Shown: in pieces, positions 25,903-33,486 of the stretch
Layout of the letters: the number at the start of each line of letters is the position of its first letter
Position numbering within the stretch: position 1 is the stretch's first letter
Assembly: GCA_041821315.1 (NCBI GenBank)
Contig: JBGUEO010000004.1
Location: forward strand, 62,001-126,000
Direction of reading: 5' to 3'
DNA from: DIGJ01 sp041821315
Lineage (GTDB): Bacteria > Bacillota > Clostridia > Lachnospirales > Lachnospiraceae
Length of the DNA stretch: 64,000 bases
Program-made: the position numbers and the translations under genes
Notes under the pieces: model-generated
What the model was told of the DNA's origin: nothing
What the model saw: the letters and a program-made list of their open reading frames with translations, nothing else
Databases searched by the model: none

Positions 25903-26079
25903 ATGAAAGAATGGAATGCGTTTTTACTAGAAGAAGATGGAATTGGGGTAGTAGAAATTATTTTGATTTTGGTCGTTTTAATTGGATTAGTTCTTATTTT
26001 CAAAGAAAAGATCACAGAGCTGGTAAAGGATATTTTTAGTTCAATTACAAGCAATAGCGATAAGGTTATGGGGAATTAA
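25903..26079 (+). CDS. flp: Flp-type pilin (short class III prepilin)
   Basis: A 58-residue protein and the likely major pilin of the locus. It has a 13-residue leader ending in Gly (MKEWNAFLLEEDG), then IGVVE with Glu at +5, the type IV prepilin cleavage pattern, then a hydrophobic helix (IILILVVLIGLVLIF) and a short polar tail. AAAGGAG precedes ATG 25903. Short size, position after tadC and the cleavage motif all fit Flp/Fap pilins; the sequence itself is weakly conserved. Confidence 0.8.
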   Translation: MKEWNAFLLEEDGIGVVEIILILVVLIGLVLIFKEKITELVKDIFSSITSNSDKVMGN

Positions 26080-26080
26080 T

Positions 26081-27961
26081 GTGGATAAAAGTTTAAAAAA
26101 CAGGACAGATTGTGGAGAAATCACTATTTTTTTGACGCTAATTCTGCTTATCTTATTATCATTTTTTTCAGCTGCAATTATGTCTGCAAGGATGAGTGCG
26201 TTAACTGGTTTTAGTGAACGCAATTTAAAACTTGCCTTGCAAGGGGTTTTTAGTAAGTATTGCAGACCACTTTGGGATCAGTATCATCTTTTTATGAGAG
26301 AAGGTGAAGAAGAACATCAATTGGTGTTGGAGATTGAAAACTATCAAAGCGAAATAACAGGAGCTTTTTATGAACGGCAGGATCAATCGTTTTTAATTTC
26401 TTCGATGGAAGCTTTTTTAGAGGAAGGGGGTGAACATTATATAGAGCAAATAACAAAATACATGAAATATCATATTGCCGATGATTTTTTTTCAAAGAAT
26501 AGCAGTGAGATCGAAGAAAATGGGACGGTAAAGTTAAAAGCAAAGGAACAAGTGCGGAAGTTAGAAGAAGGTGAGGAAAAAGTAAAGAATTATAAATCAT
26601 TGTTAAACGTAATAAAGTTGATTGAAGGAGCTGTTATTGTGGATGGAGTTGTCAAAACGGAACCTACATTTATCAAGCAAATTTGTAAAGAAGAAATAAA
26701 TGCCTATGAAGTGGGCGTAAACAATGAAATTATATGGAAGTCATTGCAATCAGAATACATTCCTTATGAGAAAGTAAGTACTTCAAAATGTCGAAAAATA
26801 ATAAATATGATTAATCAGGCGTTGCTAGAAATAGAGCGAATGGAGAGAAAAGATACAGGCGATATAAGCATGAATTGTATGTTTCGTCAAGTAATTTGTA
26901 TGAAAGACACGTTATCTTCCAATCGCACGGTTTTAGAAGAGTATCTTCAAAACAGTAAAGAAGAAAATGCAACAGACATATTAAAATCGTATCAAATTAG
27001 AACACTGTGCTTTGAGTATGGAAACTTAAATTTGAAGAAAGTTAAAAATCCAGTTGAAAGCATTAAGAAAAGCTTTCAATCCGATTTATTATCCTTGGTA
27101 ATGGAAAAGGAAGAGGATGTTTTAAATGAGAAATTACCAGATTCATTCTTAGTTGCTCAAACAAAGAAAGATTATAGAAAATTTTCTAGTGATATGTTGT
27201 CTGAGCTAAATTGTAAGGATACAGAAAGTGTGAAAAAAAGCTTTTCCCTATTTGGACAAGATACATTTGGAGAGAAGGCAGTGGAAACAGCACTAGAAGT
27301 TGCTTATTATCAAGCACATTTTACGAATTATTTGAGCGATGAAAAAGAGCCAATTCAATATGAACAAGAGTTTATTATTGGTGGGGGAAAAACGGAAAAA
27401 GAAGTACTTTCGAATGTATGGAATAGAATCTTATTACAGCGTGGGATGCTAAATTTTATGTATTTATTGACAGATAAAGAAAAGAGTGAAAAAGCGCATC
27501 TTACTGCGATTGCCATCATTGGATATAGTGGTATGGAAGCGTTGGTTCAAATTGTTAGGGTATCCATTTTACTTTGTTGGGCAATGGCCGAGGCGGTGAT
27601 TGATCTTGCAATACTGATTCAAGGCAAGAAACTACCAATTATGAAATCAAAGCAAAGTTTTTTGTTAGAGTATAGTGAGCTGTTTTCCTTTGGAAAAACC
27701 ACTGTGATGAAAAAGGCAAAAGAATGGAACAAGGTAAATGCAGCTTCGTATACCTATTCCGATTGTCTCAAAACATTGCTGCTTTTAGAAAATCGCGAAA
27801 ATAGAATCAATCGATCGCTAGCTCTTATCCAAAAAAATATGAAGTATCTTTATCGGGAAGAGTTTTCCCTGTTAAATGGAATAACAGGTATTTTTGTAGA
27901 AGGAACCTATCAGTATTTTAATAATAGGACAGTTGAAGTAACTCTAAAGTATGCTTATTAA
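26081..27961 (+). CDS. Tad-locus protein, DUF5702-like, membrane-anchored
   Basis: A 626-residue protein with one N-terminal membrane helix (about 15-35, 'ITIFLTLILLILLSFFSAAI') and a large charged, helical extracytoplasmic body. A hydrophobic stretch near 480-510 ('AIAIIGYSGMEALVQIVRVS') is also present. It matches in size and position the DUF5702 proteins of Lachnospiraceae tad clusters, which resemble TadG-type minor components; the family name is from memory. GTG start 26081 lies 1 bp after the Flp stop. The function is probably pilus assembly or a surface adhesin-like subunit. Confidence 0.7.
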   Translation: MDKSLKNRTDCGEITIFLTLILLILLSFFSAAIMSARMSALTGFSERNLKLALQGVFSKYCRPLWDQYHLFMREGEEEHQLVLEIENYQSEITGAFYERQDQSFLISSMEAFLEEGGEHYIEQITKYMKYHIADDFFSKNSSEIEENGTVKLKAKEQVRKLEEGEEKVKNYKSLLNVIKLIEGAVIVDGVVKTEPTFIKQICKEEINAYEVGVNNEIIWKSLQSEYIPYEKVSTSKCRKIINMINQALLEIERMERKDTGDISMNCMFRQVICMKDTLSSNRTVLEEYLQNSKEENATDILKSYQIRTLCFEYGNLNLKKVKNPVESIKKSFQSDLLSLVMEKEEDVLNEKLPDSFLVAQTKKDYRKFSSDMLSELNCKDTESVKKSFSLFGQDTFGEKAVETALEVAYYQAHFTNYLSDEKEPIQYEQEFIIGGGKTEKEVLSNVWNRILLQRGMLNFMYLLTDKEKSEKAHLTAIAIIGYSGMEALVQIVRVSILLCWAMAEAVIDLAILIQGKKLPIMKSKQSFLLEYSELFSFGKTTVMKKAKEWNKVNAASYTYSDCLKTLLLLENRENRINRSLALIQKNMKYLYREEFSLLNGITGIFVEGTYQYFNNRTVEVTLKYAY

Positions 27962-28078
27962 GTGAATGGATGTATTCGTGTGTCCCCTCTTGAATCTTTA
28001 AGAAAAGAAACTATAAATTTCATAATATACCTTAAAGCGAAAGACTATCAAACTCCAAAACCAAGAGAGGATACTCGA

Positions 28079-28858
28079 ATGCATCCATTCCTATGGGAGC
28101 AAAAAATGAAAAAAGGATCAATTACCGTAGAGGCGGCAATGGGACTACCTATCTTTATGTTTTTTTTCTTAGGAATTTCGTATCTGATTTGCATCATATC
28201 GCTTCAATATAGCATACAGACAGCGCTTTCCAATACAGCCAATCAAATGTCATTAGGGGGGTATTTTGATGCAGATAAGAAAAGTAATCTGGTCATTCAA
28301 ATGGCTTTTAACCTAAATTTAGAAAAAGAATATTTGGGTAAAAATTGTATTTCGGGAGGGATTGTTTCACTTGGAGAATCATACTACGAGGGGAATGATC
28401 TCACACTGGTAGCGAACTATAAAATTAAAATTCCTGCTCCTATTTGGAATACGCTTCCCTTTCATATTACGCAGATTGCCAGAACGAGATTATTTGTGGG
28501 AAGAGATAAAAGGAAAGAAAATGAAAATTCAAATGAAGATAAAGACATAAGATATGTTTTTATTACGGATACAGGAAAAGTATATCATGAGTCTGAAAAT
28601 TGTTCTCATTTAAGGAGAGTGATAGAAACGGTAGAAAAAGATGCGTTATCAAAGAAAAGGAATGAAGCAGGGGGAAAATATTATCCGTGTGAATTATGTC
28701 TAAAAAAGAAAAAAGGGCAGGTGTTTACAACATTTTATATTACTGCCGATGGGGATCGGTATCATTGTTCAAAAGAATGTTCTGGACTGAAACGAACAAT
28801 TAAAAAGGTACCATATGAAAGTGTGAAGACGTGGAGGGCATGTAAGAGATGTGGATAG
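28079..28858 (+). CDS. tadE: TadE-like pseudopilin with tandem Cys/His modules
   Basis: A 259-residue membrane protein. Near the N-terminus 'KKGSITVEAAMGLPIFMFFF' is the TadE signature: cleavage after Gly, Glu at +5, then a hydrophobic helix. The middle is beta-rich. The last about 105 residues contain two copies of a module: 'VFITDTGKVYHESENCSHL' ... 'YPCELC' and 'FYITADGDRYHCSKECSGL' ... 'RACKRC'. Each has YH, one Cys before His/Gly-Leu, and a final CxxC, suggesting zinc binding or disulfides. ATG 28079 has AGAGAGG at 8 bases; the frame extends to a GTG at 27962 without a signal. Its 3' end overlaps the next gene by 10 bp. Confidence 0.8.
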   Translation: MHPFLWEQKMKKGSITVEAAMGLPIFMFFFLGISYLICIISLQYSIQTALSNTANQMSLGGYFDADKKSNLVIQMAFNLNLEKEYLGKNCISGGIVSLGESYYEGNDLTLVANYKIKIPAPIWNTLPFHITQIARTRLFVGRDKRKENENSNEDKDIRYVFITDTGKVYHESENCSHLRRVIETVEKDALSKKRNEAGGKYYPCELCLKKKKGQVFTTFYITADGDRYHCSKECSGLKRTIKKVPYESVKTWRACKRCG

Positions 28859-29277
28859 AAAGGGTACTTCATATAGCGCTTGTTTTATTGCTATTATGGA
28901 TTAGTGTAGAAGACATACAGAATAGAAAAGTGACACTTTTTAAGCTGAGTTTGTTTATTCCAATCGGAATTGCTCAAATAGTACTAGGAGGTAAGCTAAG
29001 TGCAATTCAAATAATAGCAGGAGTTTTGTTTGGATTAGCAGTTGTGTTGTTATCATATGTCACACATGAAAAGATTGGACGAGCTGATGGGATTTGTATT
29101 GTGTTGCTTGGTTTTGCAGAGGGATTTACAACGACGTTTCTTGTATTTATTCTTGCACTTTTTTTTACGGCATTCTTGTCATTTGGTATGCTGCTTTTAA
29201 AAAAGGCAGAGTGGAAAACGGAGCTTCCATTTCTTCCCTTTTTACTTTTGGGATATATGAGTGTGATATTATGTTAA
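28849..29277 (+). CDS. Second A24-type prepilin peptidase-like membrane protein
   Basis: A 142-residue protein with about four hydrophobic helices. The first catalytic Asp is conserved in 'ISVEDIQNRKVT'. The second site reads 'KIGRADGICIVLLG', that is GRAD instead of GxGD, keeping the Asp but losing a glycine. It may be a reduced or specialised peptidase for the TadE-like pseudopilins encoded on either side; loss of activity is also possible. It overlaps both neighbours (10 bp upstream, 7 bp downstream), so expression is coupled. Confidence 0.75.
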   Translation: MWIERVLHIALVLLLLWISVEDIQNRKVTLFKLSLFIPIGIAQIVLGGKLSAIQIIAGVLFGLAVVLLSYVTHEKIGRADGICIVLLGFAEGFTTTFLVFILALFFTAFLSFGMLLLKKAEWKTELPFLPFLLLGYMSVILC

Positions 29278-29720
29278 CTAAAAAAATGAAAGGTAGCTTT
29301 AGTGTTGAAGCGGCGCTGATTCTTCCTCTTATTATTTGCATTATTTTTGGATTTATTTCGTTAGGGCTATACTTACATGACTGTATTTGTATACAGGCTA
29401 TTATAGATAAATGTGGAGTGAAGGCACAAGATGAGATTCGGATATTGGGAGAAGATGCAATTGAAAAACGTTTGCTAAAAGATATAAAAGAAGAAACGGC
29501 AAAGAAACTTTGCATAACAAAACTCGAAACTATGAAAGTAGAGGTTCAATTAGTTACAATTCATATTGAGTATTGTGAACATCGATATTTAAATTTACCA
29601 GGAATACAAGTATTTTTAGGGAATGCGGTTCATTCACGGGAAAAAAATATTATAATCTATAATCCAATGAAAGCAGTTCGGAGTTTAGGAGGGTTAAAAA
29701 AAGATGATAGTGGAGTATAA
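29271..29720 (+). CDS. TadE-like pseudopilin
   Basis: A 149-residue protein starting MLTKKMKGSFSVEAALILP: Gly cleavage site, Glu at +5, hydrophobic helix, as in TadE/TadF pseudopilins. The remainder is an extracytoplasmic domain with a Cys pair (DKCG near residue 44 and 'KKLCITK'). The ATG 29271 overlaps the end of the preceding peptidase gene. The 3' end overlaps the FHA gene by 17 bp. The frame extends upstream inside the previous gene but without plausible coding content. Confidence 0.82.
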   Translation: MLTKKMKGSFSVEAALILPLIICIIFGFISLGLYLHDCICIQAIIDKCGVKAQDEIRILGEDAIEKRLLKDIKEETAKKLCITKLETMKVEVQLVTIHIEYCEHRYLNLPGIQVFLGNAVHSREKNIIIYNPMKAVRSLGGLKKDDSGV

Positions 29721-31002
29721 AAGAGATCTGTATCGAAACTATCTTGTTGTTCGACAAGAGGAAAAAGAACAAAATGGATATGAATCAAAAATGATCCAAA
29801 ATAATCGGATCGTCGGATTACTTCCTGTGCAACAAAAAAGAATTGATGCAAATAATTTTTATTACTATGATATTAGTTCCTTGCATCCATGCTCTGAAAT
29901 ATATCAAAAAGCAAAACTTTCAAAAGAGGAAATTATTCAATTAATGGAGGGCATTATAGTTGCAATAGAAAAGGGAAAAGAATTTTTATTAAAAGAAGAT
30001 AATTTTGTGTTAGAACCGAGTTATCTTTATATCAATCCAAGCAACTATAAGGTTAGTCTATGCTATGTACCTGGGTATGCCAAAGAAATTGTATCTCAAT
30101 TTAGTGTGTTGCTAGAATTTATTTTGGATCGGGTAGATTACCAAAAGGAACAGGCAGTTTTTTTGGCTTATGGCTTATATAAGAAAAATAAAGATAAGAC
30201 CAGTACACTTTCGGAATTAAAAAAGTCGTTAAAGGAAGAACCGTGTTTTCGTAAAGAAGAAAAAGAAGTGCCAATTGAGAAACCGCTTGAAGAACAAATA
30301 AAGGAGGAATCGTTTCCTATAAAGGAAGAAGAGGAAGTAGTATCGTATCGAATTTCTTCGATTGTATTATGTGGAGGAGCTGCTTTGTTTGGATTAGGAG
30401 TAAGCGTGTTACTTTTTCGTGCAGGTATATTTTTAAATGCAATGAGCGGACAATTTGAAATAACGAAATTTGCCCTTTTTTTAGTGATTCTTGCAATTGC
30501 TGAATATGGACTGTTTCGATTTTTTTTGAGTGATAAAAATAAAATTACAAAGATAAAGCAAGAGAAGCCAAAGAAAGTGAGCAAAAGAGAGGAGCATCTT
30601 CTCTCGAAAGATCTCGTTTATCAATATGATAGGGTAGAAACGTTTGATTCCGAAGAAGAAAATACTATTTTATTATTAAATGAGTCACCAATCTTGCAGG
30701 ATAGTACCTACTGTTTGTCTCCTTGTAATCAAGATAACAATCAAAAAATAGTAATTTCTGAATTTCCTTTTCTAATTGGAAAACAAAAACCGAATGTAGA
30801 TTATGAAATAAATCATGAATCGATTAGCCGTTTTCATGCAAAAATCGAAAGAGAAGAAAAATTATTTTTTCTTACCGATATGAATTCTACAAATGGGACA
30901 TATGTCAATGGGAATCGGTTAGAATCAAATAAAAAGCTTAAAATTGAGAATGGAGATGAAATTGCTTTTGCACAAATGTTTTTTATTTTTAATAAAGTTT
31001 AA
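29704..31002 (+). CDS. FHA-domain membrane protein with DUF6382-like N-terminus
   Basis: A 432-residue protein, last of the tad locus. Residues 1-180 are a soluble domain resembling DUF6382 ('EYKRDLYRNYLVV', 'SYLYINPSNYKVSLCYVPGY'). Then come an acidic linker and two membrane helices (about 220-243 and 256-280). The C-terminal FHA domain (about 355-432) has the phosphothreonine-binding motifs: 'FLIGKQKPNVD', 'ISRFHAKIE', and 'DMNSTNGTYVNGNRL'. FHA domains read Ser/Thr-kinase signals, so this protein could gate pilus activity; no kinase gene is in the window. AGGAGGG precedes ATG 29704. Confidence 0.82.
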   Translation: MIVEYKRDLYRNYLVVRQEEKEQNGYESKMIQNNRIVGLLPVQQKRIDANNFYYYDISSLHPCSEIYQKAKLSKEEIIQLMEGIIVAIEKGKEFLLKEDNFVLEPSYLYINPSNYKVSLCYVPGYAKEIVSQFSVLLEFILDRVDYQKEQAVFLAYGLYKKNKDKTSTLSELKKSLKEEPCFRKEEKEVPIEKPLEEQIKEESFPIKEEEEVVSYRISSIVLCGGAALFGLGVSVLLFRAGIFLNAMSGQFEITKFALFLVILAIAEYGLFRFFLSDKNKITKIKQEKPKKVSKREEHLLSKDLVYQYDRVETFDSEEENTILLLNESPILQDSTYCLSPCNQDNNQKIVISEFPFLIGKQKPNVDYEINHESISRFHAKIEREEKLFFLTDMNSTNGTYVNGNRLESNKKLKIENGDEIAFAQMFFIFNKV

Positions 31003-31093
31003 CAATTCTTTATGAATGCTTCAATACTTATTCACATTTATATGATAAAATAATATGTAATTAGAATATGAATGCATACAGATAGGAGAAAGT

Positions 31094-31807
31094 ATGGAAT
31101 TACCGATATTTTATGATGAAAAAGAAGAATGGAGACATGCCATTCTTTTGTATGAAGCAGCATTAAAAGAAGTTAATACTAAAATTGAAATATTAAACAG
31201 CGAATTTATGCAAGCACATCGTTACAATCCAATAGAACATGTGAAATCTAGAATAAAGTCACCGGAAAGTATTGCGAAGAAAATTAGGCATTGTAAACGA
31301 GAACTTACGATTGAAAATGTTGTTCGATATATTAATGATGTTGCAGGAATTCGAATTATTTGTTCGTTTACATCGGATATTTATCGTATAGCAAATGCCA
31401 TCACGAAACAAAATGATGTAGATGTTCTAAAGGTTAAGGATTATATTACGCAACCGAAAGAAAATGGATATACTAGTTATCATATGATTATTGCGATTCC
31501 AATTTTTCTTTCGAATGAAGTTATAAAAACGAAAGTTGAAATTCAGATTCGGACCATTGCGATGGATTTTTGGGCAAGTTTGGAACATAAAATTTATTAT
31601 AAATTTGAAGGGAATGCACCAAAAAGTATCCGAAATGAATTAAAAGAGTGTGCGATGATTGCCTCTTATCTTGATGACAAAATGTTGGGATTAAATGAAG
31701 AAATTAAGCGATACCTAACAGAAGAGCTCGAAGAACTTGAAGTAATTACAGTGGATCCGGTCAGAAGAGTTTCTAAAGAAGCATATGGTACGATAACAGA
31801 GGATTAA
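31094..31807 (+). CDS. relQ: Small alarmone synthetase (RelQ/YjbM-type)
   Basis: A 237-residue single-domain (p)ppGpp synthetase without hydrolase or TGS domains. Motifs: 'EHVKSRIKSPESIAKKIRH' (ATP binding), 'NDVAGIRIIC' with the metal-binding D82, 'DYITQPKENGYTSYH' (GTP/GDP binding) and 'VEIQIRTIAMDFWASLEHKI' with E149. These match RelQ/SAS1 more than RelP. It makes (p)ppGpp in response to envelope or other stress. AGGAGA precedes the ATG. The gene stands alone between the tad locus and a coiled-coil gene. Confidence 0.92.
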   Translation: MELPIFYDEKEEWRHAILLYEAALKEVNTKIEILNSEFMQAHRYNPIEHVKSRIKSPESIAKKIRHCKRELTIENVVRYINDVAGIRIICSFTSDIYRIANAITKQNDVDVLKVKDYITQPKENGYTSYHMIIAIPIFLSNEVIKTKVEIQIRTIAMDFWASLEHKIYYKFEGNAPKSIRNELKECAMIASYLDDKMLGLNEEIKRYLTEELEELEVITVDPVRRVSKEAYGTITED

Positions 31808-31814
31808 ATAAGGG

Positions 31815-31842
31815 TTGCCACAATTCCTTAAACTGGTATAAT
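31815..31842 (+). promoter_or_regulatory. Promoter for the coiled-coil membrane protein gene
   Basis: TTGCCA (31815-31820), 16-base spacer, TATAAT (31837-31842), about 70 bases before the GTG start. Confidence 0.6.
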
Positions 31843-31913
31843 ATAGTATAAGAATGAGACTTAGAAAAGTCTAGGATTGCTTTGTCATTGGAAAAAAATG
31901 GGAGGATATTGTG

Positions 31914-32405
31914 GTGAATTTATTTGAAAGTGTAAGTGGTTCAAAGCAGATGAAGAATTATTTTTTGCTGTTGGACGAGTATAAGAAAACCTTAGATAAA
32001 TACCAGAAAAAAATAGAAACATTTGGTGTGAGTGAAGAGGATAAGATGGCAGCGGTTCAGGTTGCCCTTGATTTAACCTATCTCAAAGAAGAGTTAGATG
32101 AGATAAAACCTAAGCAAGATCAATTGGCAGTGGAGATGGATTCGCTACATCAAATGATGAAAGAAATTTCTTTGTTACAAAAACAGATAGAAGAAAAATT
32201 TGCTCAGATTGATAAAGTAATTATTGAGCCGATTATGGAAAATTATTCTTCGAACCGCATAGAAATAATTGATAAGTTTGATCAAGTGATGGAATATACA
32301 AAAAAGAAATCAAAAATGATGCTTTTTTCTTTGATACTAAACGTAGTAAGCATCGGTGGAGTTGTATTTATTATGTTATATTTAATGGATATTATTCGCT
32401 TTTAA
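31914..32405 (+). CDS. Coiled-coil protein with C-terminal membrane anchor
   Basis: A 163-residue protein of unknown function. Residues about 15-135 are heptad-rich and charged ('LDEYKKTLDKYQKKIETFG', 'LHQMMKEISLLQKQIEEKF'), and the C-terminus is a hydrophobic helix (about 140-160, 'MMLFSLILNVVSIGGVVFIM'), so it is a tail-anchored coiled coil facing the cytoplasm. GTG 31914 was preferred to the adjacent GTG 31911 for spacing from GGAGG. No recognised domain; it has its own promoter and is followed by the S1-domain gene at 60 bp. Confidence 0.7.
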   Translation: MNLFESVSGSKQMKNYFLLLDEYKKTLDKYQKKIETFGVSEEDKMAAVQVALDLTYLKEELDEIKPKQDQLAVEMDSLHQMMKEISLLQKQIEEKFAQIDKVIIEPIMENYSSNRIEIIDKFDQVMEYTKKKSKMMLFSLILNVVSIGGVVFIMLYLMDIIRF

Positions 32406-32464
32406 CTGGAAAGCCAGGTATCAAGCGGAATATGAAAAATAAGTAAAGGAGAAGAGGGAAATTT

Positions 32465-33388
32465 ATGAGTGAAGAAACTATGTTATCGATGGAAGCGTTT
32501 GATGATGAAATTAATCGTTCTTTTAAGAAATTGAAAGAAGGGGATATTATCAAGGGTACAGTAATTGGGGTATCAGATACCAAAGTAAATGTGGATTTGG
32601 GCTATTATGCAGAAGGAATTATACAACTGGAAGAATTAAGCAATGACCCTAAATTTTCAATCAAACAAGATATTTTGGTAGGAGATAGTATAAAAGCTAT
32701 GGTATTAGCGGAAGACGATGGAGAGGGAAATATTTCTTTGTCACTGAAGCAGGCAACCGATGTTTTGGCTTGGGAAAAGTTAAAAGAAGCATATGAAGAA
32801 CATCGTGTATTTACGGTGAAAATTGCAGAAGCAGTAAAAGCAGGAGTAGTTACATATTTAGAAGGTATTCGTGCATTTATTCCTGCATCACAGTTGGCAT
32901 TAAGTTATGTAGAAGATTTGACCGAGTGGGTAGGAAAAACGCTGGAAGTTGAAATTATTACAGTTGAGGAAAGTAATTATAAATTAGTATTATCTGGGAA
33001 AGAAGTAGCTAAGAAAAAGGAAGAACAAGAAAAAATCAGTAAACTTTCAAAACTTCAAAAGGGTATTGTTACCACAGGTGTAATTGAAAAAATTACCCCA
33101 TATGGTTGTTTTGTAAACATTGGAGATCATCTTAGTGGCTTAGTTCACATTTCGCAGATTTGCGGCAGGCATATTAAGCACCCAGGTGAGATTGTCAAAG
33201 AGGGAGAAGAAGTTAAGGTTAAAATTCTTGACATAAAAGATGGAAAAATAAGTTTGAGTATTAAAGCGGTGGAGGATCGAGAAGCAGTTGTAGATGATGC
33301 ACAAAGGGCTCCAGTTGAATATAGCGCAGGAGAAGAAGCAACAACCGGGCTTGGATCACTTTTAAAAGGATTTAAATTTGATAATTAG
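32465..33388 (+). CDS. S1 RNA-binding domain protein (RpsA-like, three S1 domains)
   Basis: A 307-residue RNA-binding protein. Three S1 repeats: about 25-95 ('GDIIKGTVIGVSDTKVNVDL'), about 112-182 ('FTVKIAEAVKAGVVTYLEGI' with 'AFIPASQL') and about 197-267 ('GIVTTGVIEKITPYGCFVNI' with 'GLVHISQI'). This resembles the short Firmicute S1 homologues (YpfD type), which lack the full six-domain ribosomal S1 and bind mRNA or RNA-processing factors. The third repeat is the best conserved. The Gly-rich end is short. A bidirectional terminator follows. Confidence 0.88.
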   Translation: MSEETMLSMEAFDDEINRSFKKLKEGDIIKGTVIGVSDTKVNVDLGYYAEGIIQLEELSNDPKFSIKQDILVGDSIKAMVLAEDDGEGNISLSLKQATDVLAWEKLKEAYEEHRVFTVKIAEAVKAGVVTYLEGIRAFIPASQLALSYVEDLTEWVGKTLEVEIITVEESNYKLVLSGKEVAKKKEEQEKISKLSKLQKGIVTTGVIEKITPYGCFVNIGDHLSGLVHISQICGRHIKHPGEIVKEGEEVKVKILDIKDGKISLSIKAVEDREAVVDDAQRAPVEYSAGEEATTGLGSLLKGFKFDN

Positions 33389-33421
33389 TATTTATTGTTT
33401 TTTATAAACAAGGCATTCATA

Positions 33422-33473
33422 AAAAGGGTAGTTGCAACCCACAATTTCTGTGAGTTGCAACTACCCTTAAAAA
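33422..33473. terminator. Bidirectional terminator between the S1 gene and the metal ATPase gene
   Basis: Perfect 15-bp stem AAGGGTAGTTGCAAC (33424-33438) and GTTGCAACTACCCTT (33454-33468), flanked by A and T runs, between two convergent genes. Confidence 0.9.
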
Positions 33474-33486
33474 ATGAAGGCATGCA

